This document shows positions 7,639-13,074 of a stretch of DNA of 13,074 nt, piece by piece (positions within the stretch are counted from its first letter, which is position 1; the number at the start of each line of letters is the position of its first letter). The stretch is from Myxococcales bacterium (GTDB lineage: Bacteria > Myxococcota > Polyangia > Fen-1088). Under the pieces are notes generated by a model that was not told where the DNA came from, did not search any database, and worked only from the letters and a program-made list of their open reading frames with translations. Both the position numbers and the translations under genes were made by a program. The stretch spans positions 3,191 to 16,264 of the forward strand of contig PMJE01000135.1 of the NCBI GenBank assembly GCA_003157315.1. The letters are read 5' to 3'.

Positions 7639-8450
7639 GTCAGCAGCGGGGAAGCACAATCCGCGTCCGGGTCGATCCGACCAATCCTGGCCAGTTCTTT
7701 GCGTGCTGCGGCCTGCTGGAGCTTGCCGATCGTCTTTGGGGTGGGGCGGAGGGATGGTTCGAGGATGGGGGGTTCCGAATTGAACCTGATGGTGACGGGT
7801 TTGCGTTGCTGGGTACACTCGTTGCCGAACCTCCGACCGAGATCTCCAGCCTGGGTCGGATTGCCGTGAAGCCGCTGCTTGCACCACTGCATCTGACCCT
7901 GCAGGACAGCCCCGCGGGTCTGACGCTGGACGCATGGGTTTCCATCAGAGCGGTGAAGGGCAGCGTGGCCGCGATCGCGAATCCGCCTTGGAACTTCTGG
8001 TCTGGGCAACAAACTTCGTTCCGAATCTGGGTGGCGCTATCCAACGCCCTCCGGGACCAACTGCCTCTGATATCGCAACAGGGCCTCGAAAACCTGTTCG
8101 CCTGGCGGATCCCCCTTCCGGGTCGATTTGGATTCGATCCGGGCGCCGCATGGAATGCTATCGACGTGGGCTTCTCGCCGAACGAACAGAGGATGGCCGT
8201 CTCGTCTTCCCCAGCGGTGGAGTTGCTGGCGGCCGTCGGTCTGCAGCGCTTCCGCCCAACAATCTCGGCCGATCGGACGCGCTTCGTCTACGGCACCTGG
8301 TCACAACCGCTCGCCCCATGTGCTGCAACCGTACCGGCGTCCGGAATCGCGAGCTGTTTCCAGTCCACCCGTTTTCTGGGCCGCGTTGTCAGCCGTGGCA
8401 GCTACGCGGCCCTTGGATTCTCAACTCCCCTGGAAAGGAACACCCCATGA
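7635..8450 (+). CDS. csb3: Type I-G/I-U CRISPR-associated protein Csb3
   Basis: A 271-residue protein recognised as Csb3 (Balac_1303 family) from its N-terminal signature VDPTNPGQFFACCGLLELAD (13-32) and the later FWSGQQTSFRIW (121-132) and FGFDPGAAWNAIDVGFS (165-181). The biochemical role is not established. By its place in the operon it is probably an effector-complex subunit, perhaps filling the large-subunit (Cas8) position, because no Csx17 gene is next to it. The ATG at 7635 overlaps the cas3 stop by 4 nt and has a strong Shine-Dalgarno GGAGGTG (7624-7630) with 4-nt spacing. It also overlaps csb1 by 4 nt, so the three genes are translationally coupled. Assignment to Csb3 is from remembered motifs; a divergent Csx17-like relative is the main alternative. 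Confidence 0.85.
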   Translation: MSQQRGSTIRVRVDPTNPGQFFACCGLLELADRLWGGAEGWFEDGGFRIEPDGDGFALLGTLVAEPPTEISSLGRIAVKPLLAPLHLTLQDSPAGLTLDAWVSIRAVKGSVAAIANPPWNFWSGQQTSFRIWVALSNALRDQLPLISQQGLENLFAWRIPLPGRFGFDPGAAWNAIDVGFSPNEQRMAVSSSPAVELLAAVGLQRFRPTISADRTRFVYGTWSQPLAPCAATVPASGIASCFQSTRFLGRVVSRGSYAALGFSTPLERNTP

Positions 8451-9559
8451 GCACACTGCTAGACGCACATGACCAATGGTTGAAGGACACGGGACCTGCT
8501 GCACTGGTGATCCGCGAGTTCCTGATGTCAGTCGAAGGCAACGACGGGGTGGTTTTCCCCGCGACATTCGCTGCCAGCGAGGACAGGGTCTTCAAAGGCG
8601 GCTACAACATCGATCTGTTCCCCGATGGCTCCAATATCTGCCTGATCGACAGCGTTGGATCCCAGGCAAACCGGATCGAGCCGATCTTCGCCAAGCCTCC
8701 CTACGCAGGCCTCATTCCTCAGATCATCATCAAGGCCGGTGAGGGAGCTGCTCAAAAGACGCTAAACCTCCTTCATGCTGGCCATCGCGCCGGTGATGCG
8801 ATCGCTCGCTGTTCTTCGCTCAAGGCAGAACTCCAGGCGGCATTCAAAGCTGTGCAGGCCGGCGACTTCACCCCACTGGCGCAGGTTGCGCCGACATCGA
8901 TTGTCTTCGGGGCATGGGATTCTCGCGACACGCAAGCCAAGGTGCCGAGACTTGTGGCATCGACCATTCGTGCCTTCAATGTGCGCAAGCTGACACGTTC
9001 GGCGCAGTACGTTCCGGCGATGGAATACGTAGAGGACGGTTTGCTCGACGAGCCCGCGGACGACACGGCGAAAAAATCGTACGCCGAAAGAGGGTTCGTG
9101 CATGTGCCGGCACCAGCTGCGCATGGTGGAATAATTGCGGACGGAGGCATTCGACGGGACGCCACGCTCCACCTTGCTGCACTACGGCTGGTGAGTGGCA
9201 CCACCCCTGAGGCGACCGAAAAATTGCAGCGCTACATTCTCGGACTCGCGCTGGTTGCATTGGTCGCGCCGCCTCCCGGATATCTCCGACAGGGCTGCAA
9301 CCTCGTTCGAGATCCCGACCCGAAGAAGGCGCGCGAATTCGCGGAAGTCTCTGCCGACGGTGCACGGAAACCCTTAGGTGTGACCGTGGCTGAAGCGCTT
9401 GAATACGCGAGAACCGCAGCCAAAGACTTCGGCATTGATCCAGACCGTACGATCGCGTTTGGCGTCGGCAAAGACCGCGAGGTTCCATTCGACGTCAAAG
9501 CCGCGAAGCAAGATGCAGCCGACAGCAAGAAGTCAAAGCGGGCCAAGAAGTCGCAGTAG
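8447..9559 (+). CDS. csb1: Type I-G CRISPR-associated Cas7-family protein Csb1
   Basis: A 370-residue protein of the Csb1 (GSU0053) family, the RAMP-fold Cas7 backbone subunit that would polymerise along the crRNA in the surveillance complex. Characteristic stretches are SVGSQANRIEPIF (69-81), VFGAWDSRDTQAKVPRLVAS (153-172) and LRQGCNLV (280-287). The C-terminus ends in a lysine-rich tail (KKSKRAKK, 361-368), which could touch nucleic acid. The ATG at 8447 overlaps the csb3 stop by 4 nt and is preceded by GGAAAGGAA (8432-8440) with 6-nt spacing. The open frame extends well upstream of this ATG, but there it runs over csb3 and does not read as Csb1. csb2 begins 17 nt after the stop. Length and motifs look intact. 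Confidence 0.92.
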   Translation: MSTLLDAHDQWLKDTGPAALVIREFLMSVEGNDGVVFPATFAASEDRVFKGGYNIDLFPDGSNICLIDSVGSQANRIEPIFAKPPYAGLIPQIIIKAGEGAAQKTLNLLHAGHRAGDAIARCSSLKAELQAAFKAVQAGDFTPLAQVAPTSIVFGAWDSRDTQAKVPRLVASTIRAFNVRKLTRSAQYVPAMEYVEDGLLDEPADDTAKKSYAERGFVHVPAPAAHGGIIADGGIRRDATLHLAALRLVSGTTPEATEKLQRYILGLALVALVAPPPGYLRQGCNLVRDPDPKKAREFAEVSADGARKPLGVTVAEALEYARTAAKDFGIDPDRTIAFGVGKDREVPFDVKAAKQDAADSKKSKRAKKSQ

Positions 9560-9576
9560 CGGTGAGGGCGGCACCC

Positions 9577-11199
9577 ATGGCATCGCACCTGCGTGTATCG
9601 GTCCAGTTCCTGGACCCTTGCTTTCATGGCCAAAAGGAAGGAGGACTAGCCGAATGGCCTCCTTCCCCGATGCGTATCTTCCAGGCACTCGTCGGCGCAG
9701 CGGCCGCAAGGTCAAGATCGCGGCACCGGGGCGCCGACCCATCGGTTGTCTTCGGCTGGCTTGAAAGATGCGCAGTCCCGGTTCTGGTCGCACCTGCGGG
9801 ATGGCAAGTCGGCCAGCCACTCCGCATCGCCGTGCCCAACAACGACCTCGACCTCGTGTGGACCGCCTGGGCAAAGGGAACGCAACCCTCCCGGCAGCCG
9901 AACGAACTGAAAACCATGAAAGCTGTCTGCACCATCCAGTGGACCGATGGCGAAACCGTCTCCTACCTGTGGACCCTTCCCGAGCCTATCACCGACGAAG
10001 TTCGCGGTCACGTCGACGCCATCTGCGCGATCGCCCGCAGCGTGGTCGCATTGGGGTGGGGCATAGACATGGTCGTGGCTCATGGAGCACTCATCTCCGA
10101 TCAGGAGGCAGCCGCATTGCCCGGCGAACGATGGCTGCCAAGCGGTGGAGGCGGGGCCAACACGCTTCGCGTTCCCAAGGCGGGAACACTCCAGGATTTG
10201 GTCAAACGGCACGAGAGGTTCCTCAATCGCCTGCAGCAGGACGAGGAAGGACGGACGACCTTCGCCGCACCTCCCCCGCTGACGGTGTTCGATGTCGTCG
10301 GGTACCGCCGGGCTACTGACTCGCAACCGCGCGCTGCAGCCTCCTTCGCCTTGCTGAAGATCGACGGAACCCGATTTTGCCCGTTCGATACCGCTAGGCG
10401 GGCGCTTTCGGTGGCTGGCATGGTTCGGCATGCGACCAAGGCCGCGGCCAAGTCGGCTGGCAGACCCAGCACATGGATCGACACGTTTGTGCTTGGCCAC
10501 GGCGAGACGGTCGGTGCCGCTGACCACAAGGCGGTCGGCCCCGAGCGCTTTGCGTACGTGCCACTGCCAAGCATCGAATCGCGGGGCGGCGGACCCGCCA
10601 GCCACGTCGGCAACGTGCGACGAGTGATGCTCACGTGCATGACACCGGGGCACGACGAAGAGATTGCCTGGGCACGACGGACCTTGTCTGGGCACGACCT
10701 CGTCGACGAAAAGAGCAAGGAGCCGATCGCGCTGTTGAGGCTCTTGCCAGAAAGCGACAGGATGCTCCAGCACTACCTTGGCAGTGCCCCGACTTGGGCG
10801 ACGGTCACGCCAGTCGTCCTTCCCGGCTTCGATGATCCACACCACTACCGGCGGCGGCTGAACAAGGGCACCAACGCTGACGAGCAGAAACGACTACTTG
10901 CCCGCCTGGCGGAACGAATCGACGGGTTGCTTCGCAAAGCGATCATTCAGGCCGGCCTTCCGGCGATGCTCGCCGACCATGCCTCGCTCGACTGGCGCAA
11001 AGTGGGCTTCTGGCCAGGTACCGAGCTGGCCGACCGATACGGGGTCCCCGACCACTTGAAGCGCTTCCCCCGTGTGCATGTCAAGGTCACTTGGCGGGAT
11101 GTCAACGGCAACCCGATCCCGATTTCTGGCCCGATATGCCTCGGAGGCGGGCGGTTCTACGGTTTGGGGCTGTTCGCTGCCCTGCCCAACTCCCAATAG
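9577..11199 (+). CDS. csb2: Type I-G CRISPR-associated protein Csb2 (Cas5/Cas6-like)
   Basis: A 540-residue protein of the Csb2 (GSU0054) family, regarded as a Cas5-Cas6 fusion that binds the crRNA 5' handle and may process pre-crRNA. The N-terminus shows the family signature EWPPSPMRIFQALVGAAAA (26-44). The C-terminus has the RAMP-type glycine-rich loop GPICLGGGRFYGLGLF (518-533). A conserved-looking PHHYRRR (421-427) offers candidate catalytic histidines at 422/423; this role is a guess. The ATG at 9577 is preferred because GGTGAGGG (9561-9568) gives a Shine-Dalgarno with 8-nt spacing; a GTG at 9562 would add five residues. It is the last gene of the operon. The next 64 nt, up to the converging DUF5615 gene, show no terminator and no CRISPR repeat. 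Confidence 0.9.
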   Translation: MASHLRVSVQFLDPCFHGQKEGGLAEWPPSPMRIFQALVGAAAARSRSRHRGADPSVVFGWLERCAVPVLVAPAGWQVGQPLRIAVPNNDLDLVWTAWAKGTQPSRQPNELKTMKAVCTIQWTDGETVSYLWTLPEPITDEVRGHVDAICAIARSVVALGWGIDMVVAHGALISDQEAAALPGERWLPSGGGGANTLRVPKAGTLQDLVKRHERFLNRLQQDEEGRTTFAAPPPLTVFDVVGYRRATDSQPRAAASFALLKIDGTRFCPFDTARRALSVAGMVRHATKAAAKSAGRPSTWIDTFVLGHGETVGAADHKAVGPERFAYVPLPSIESRGGGPASHVGNVRRVMLTCMTPGHDEEIAWARRTLSGHDLVDEKSKEPIALLRLLPESDRMLQHYLGSAPTWATVTPVVLPGFDDPHHYRRRLNKGTNADEQKRLLARLAERIDGLLRKAIIQAGLPAMLADHASLDWRKVGFWPGTELADRYGVPDHLKRFPRVHVKVTWRDVNGNPIPISGPICLGGGRFYGLGLFAALPNSQ

Positions 11200-11263
11200 G
11201 AAAAGTCCTCCACCCGACGCGCCCCGCGCCCCACACTCCGCAGAGCTTCGCCTGCCAATTCGC

Positions 11264-11605
11264 CTACGGCACCCATTCGATCCAGTCCGCAATCTCCGCT
11301 GGGGAAAGCAGCGTGGACAGAAGCGCGACGGCCCTGATGACTGCCCCGATCGTGGCCTTGGGCTGGATGAAGATCAGCCCGGGAAACGGGATCCCATCAG
11401 TCGCGCATCGGTGTGCGAGCACCAGGAAGTCCTGGTCGCAGCTGAGAACCACACGCGCCAGAACTCGCGCATGCTCCAACTGGATCTCGTCAGGCCTACC
11501 AAGCAGCCCAGCATCGGCAGCGGCGACTACGTCGACTCCTCGACGTCGAAGCCCAGCCACGATACGGGCGTCTACGCACTCGTCCGCGTACAGAAGGAGT
11601 GCCAA
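11264..11605 (-). CDS. DUF5615 PIN-like toxin
   Basis: A 113-residue PIN-like protein of the DUF5615 (Mut7-C-like) family, predicted to be the RNase toxin paired with DUF433 antitoxins. Acidic active-site candidates are Asp8 (YADECVD), Asp39-Glu40 (GRPDEIQLEHA) and Asp57/Asp59 in LSCDQDFLVLA, the usual T/S-x-D-x-DF motif. The start is taken as the TTG at 11605. The Shine-Dalgarno TAGGGG ends six bases before it and includes the stop codon of the upstream DUF433 gene. An in-frame CTG at 11611 is an alternative. No ATG or GTG gives the conserved N-terminal strand. It converges on csb2. Family assignment is confident; toxicity and RNase activity are inferred. Confidence 0.87.
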   Translation of the reverse strand: MALLLYADECVDARIVAGLRRRGVDVVAAADAGLLGRPDEIQLEHARVLARVVLSCDQDFLVLAHRCATDGIPFPGLIFIQPKATIGAVIRAVALLSTLLSPAEIADWIEWVP

Positions 11606-11614
11606 TTTCAGCCC

Positions 11615-11920
11615 CTACCGCAATTGTCCTTGTCGAGCGCCAGCCCGACTCGGATACCGGTCACGCAGGGTTGCTATCAATGCCTCACCATCTTCCCAGT
11701 CACGTTGGATCCGCTCGCGATGGTCGTAGTAATAGGCGAGGGCGGCGTGAATTTCGGCCAAGCCAAGGTGCGGGTGCGCTTCGGCGATCTGGTCCGGAGT
11801 CATACCCAGGTGTTCATACTCCGACGCAATCTGGCTGATCTTGATGTCAGTTCCAGCGACCACCGGGCGCGACCCCGTGTCATCGATGTGGGACGCCATC
11901 TGTTCCGCAACAACGGCCAT
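11615..11920 (-). CDS. DUF433-domain antitoxin
   Basis: A 101-residue protein with a DUF433 helix-turn-helix-like domain: RPVVAGTDIKISQIASEYEH (18-37), then GMTPDQIAEAHPHLGLAEIH (39-58) and AALAYYYDHRERI (59-71). DUF433 proteins are the usual partners of DUF5615 PIN-like toxins and are predicted to bind both toxin and operon promoter. The toxin gene follows in the same frame after TAG and three codons. The ATG at 11920 has a modest AGGG just upstream; an ATG at 11899 would also keep the domain. The gene is divergent from the DGQHR gene. The antitoxin role is inferred from the family and the pairing. Confidence 0.85.
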   Translation of the reverse strand: MAVVAEQMASHIDDTGSRPVVAGTDIKISQIASEYEHLGMTPDQIAEAHPHLGLAEIHAALAYYYDHRERIQRDWEDGEALIATLRDRYPSRAGARQGQLR

Positions 11921-12022
11921 GACCCTAGGTTAGCGCGTCCTTTGCAATCCCACAAACCCGCTACGGTCCCAGATGCGTTATGATGCCGTTCGCCCTCGCT
12001 TGTGAAAGGAGATCCTGTCGCC
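11921..12022. promoter_or_regulatory. Divergent promoter region between the DUF433 and DGQHR genes
   Basis: This 102-nt gap must drive both flanking genes. On the plus strand TATGAT (11979-11984) is a -10 candidate without a recognisable -35, and the Shine-Dalgarno AAAGGAGAT (12005-12013) serves the DGQHR gene. On the minus strand TTGTGG and TAACCT are spaced 17 bp apart and end 6 nt before the DUF433 ATG, but each matches only half of the consensus. Confidence 0.35.
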
Positions 12023-13074
12023 ATGCTGACCCTACCCGCGCTCAAGATTCAGCAGTTCGCCAAGGAGTTCTACCTTCTCAACCTGGCGGCCGGCGACGTG
12101 GACCGGCTGCTGCGCTTCGAGGTGCTGGGACAGGCCGGGGTTGAGGGAAAGAAAGCGCGCAAGCCCAAGGCCTCGGGGGTGAATTGGGGCGAGTTGGAAA
12201 AGAAGGTCGGCACCAGCGACAAGGCGTTCCAGCGGCCCATCATCCGCAAGAAGATCGACGAGCTGGCGCAGTACTACACCAGTTGCCGCGAGAGCGACGC
12301 CCTGCCCGCCATTCCCGGCTCGGTCATTCTTACCACCGACGCCAGCGTGCCGTTTACACCGTCGGGCGCCAATCCCTTTCTGGGGCTCATCCAGTTGCCC
12401 GAGGAGGAGGGCACCTTGCGCGCGCTCGATGGCCAACACCGGCTGCTCGCTTTGGCGGCGTTGCTGCACGACCCGGCCGCGTCTGAGGAGGATCGCGCGG
12501 CGGCGCGGCGGCTGCAGGTTCCGGCGATTCTCTTTGCCGGCCTATCGGATGACCAGGTGGTCGAGCTGTTCGTGACTATCAATGCCAAGCACACGCGCCT
12601 CAATGCCTCGTTGCTGGTCAGCCTGAGCGGCCGTCAGCTCTACGGCGATGCGCGCATGGGCAAGGTACACGACGTGATTCGCGCGCTCAACAACCAGGCG
12701 TCCAGTCCCCTGGCCGGGCAGATCAAGCTTCTCGGCGTGGGCCCGGGACGCGTGCAACAGGCCGGCCTGGCGCAAGAGATGAAGCAGATGCTCGACGACA
12801 TGGAACGCAAGGATCCCGCGCTGGTGGCGCGCTTTGAGGCCGAGGCCAAAGAGTTCTTCCTGGCCTACTTCAAAGAGATCGCGCGCGTCTTTGCCACGGC
12901 CTGGGACGGGAAGAAATACTCGATCAAAAGCAGCATCGCCCTGCGCGCCTTCTTGCAGGTGACACCGGAAGTGTTGTCGCGCGCCCTCGCCGCGGGCGGG
13001 GCATCCCGCGCCGATGCCTTGCGAACCGTGCTCGCCCCTTGGGCCGACGGCATCGGCAGCGCGCGCTTCGAAAC
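12023..13074 (+). CDS. DGQHR-domain (DndB-like) protein, 3'-truncated by window edge
   Basis: The frame is open from the ATG at 12023 to the window end (350 full codons), so the C-terminus is missing. The name-giving motif DGQHR is at residues 136-140 (LRALDGQHRLLALAAL). Forty-odd residues later comes the second family block, VELFVTINAKHTRLNASLL. The N-terminus has no signal peptide, so the protein should be cytoplasmic. DGQHR proteins include DndB, the transcriptional regulator of DNA phosphorothioation genes, and many uncharacterised members in defence islands; this one's own function is unknown. The start is secure: AAAGGAGAT (12005-12013) lies 9 nt upstream. Partner genes, if any, lie to the right of the window. 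Confidence 0.85.
   Translation, partial: MLTLPALKIQQFAKEFYLLNLAAGDVDRLLRFEVLGQAGVEGKKARKPKASGVNWGELEKKVGTSDKAFQRPIIRKKIDELAQYYTSCRESDALPAIPGSVILTTDASVPFTPSGANPFLGLIQLPEEEGTLRALDGQHRLLALAALLHDPAASEEDRAAARRLQVPAILFAGLSDDQVVELFVTINAKHTRLNASLLVSLSGRQLYGDARMGKVHDVIRALNNQASSPLAGQIKLLGVGPGRVQQAGLAQEMKQMLDDMERKDPALVARFEAEAKEFFLAYFKEIARVFATAWDGKKYSIKSSIALRAFLQVTPEVLSRALAAGGASRADALRTVLAPWADGIGSARFE

Noticed and set aside
10668..10698. Short direct repeat CTGGGCACGAC spaced by a few bases, as a possible CRISPR remnant
   Set aside because: Only two 11-nt copies exist. They lie inside csb2 in coding sequence with no spacer-like regularity.
11200..11263. Possible terminator or CRISPR leader after csb2
   Set aside because: There is no hairpin with a T-tract, no repeat unit and no AT-rich leader in these 64 bases.
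11072..11983. Plus-strand open frame of about 300 codons over the DUF433/DUF5615 pair
   Set aside because: It shows no recognisable domain and overlaps csb2. Both minus-strand genes have clear family motifs and start signals.

Overview
The window is GC-rich and densely coded, with short intergenic gaps. A lipoprotein with a long Gly/Thr/Ala-rich tether suggests a delta-proteobacterial lineage, most likely Myxococcota of the Polyangiales type. This is an inference from protein style; no rRNA or marker gene is present.

Left part (1-2951, + strand): the 3' end of a BNR/Asp-box beta-propeller protein, an OsmC-family peroxiredoxin, and an exported lipoprotein with a jelly-roll-like C-terminal domain. 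These look like host genes.

Middle and right part (2978-13074): a defence-type island. It opens on the minus strand with a HepT-MntA toxin-antitoxin pair, mntA being transcribed from an apparently leaderless promoter. Next comes a WYL-domain regulator broken by an internal deletion plus frameshift (3803-4746), then a perfect 10-bp inverted repeat that is a candidate operator. A four-gene type I-G (formerly I-U) CRISPR-Cas effector operon follows: cas3 (helicase with C-terminal HD nuclease), csb3, csb1 (Cas7) and csb2 (Cas5/Cas6-like). Its genes overlap or nearly abut, and each has its own Shine-Dalgarno sequence. Neither Csx17, Cas1, Cas2, Cas4 nor a CRISPR array is in the window.

Beyond the operon, on the minus strand, is a second toxin-antitoxin-like pair: a DUF433 antitoxin and a DUF5615 PIN-like toxin in the same reading frame, separated by one TAG. 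Divergent from it is a DGQHR-domain protein related to DndB, running off the right edge.

How they may work together: Csb1, Csb2 and Csb3 would form the crRNA-guided surveillance complex, and Cas3 would unwind and degrade the target. The WYL protein was probably the local regulator before it was broken. The flanking toxin-antitoxin pairs may stabilise the island. Spacers and adaptation proteins must come from elsewhere, if the system is active at all.
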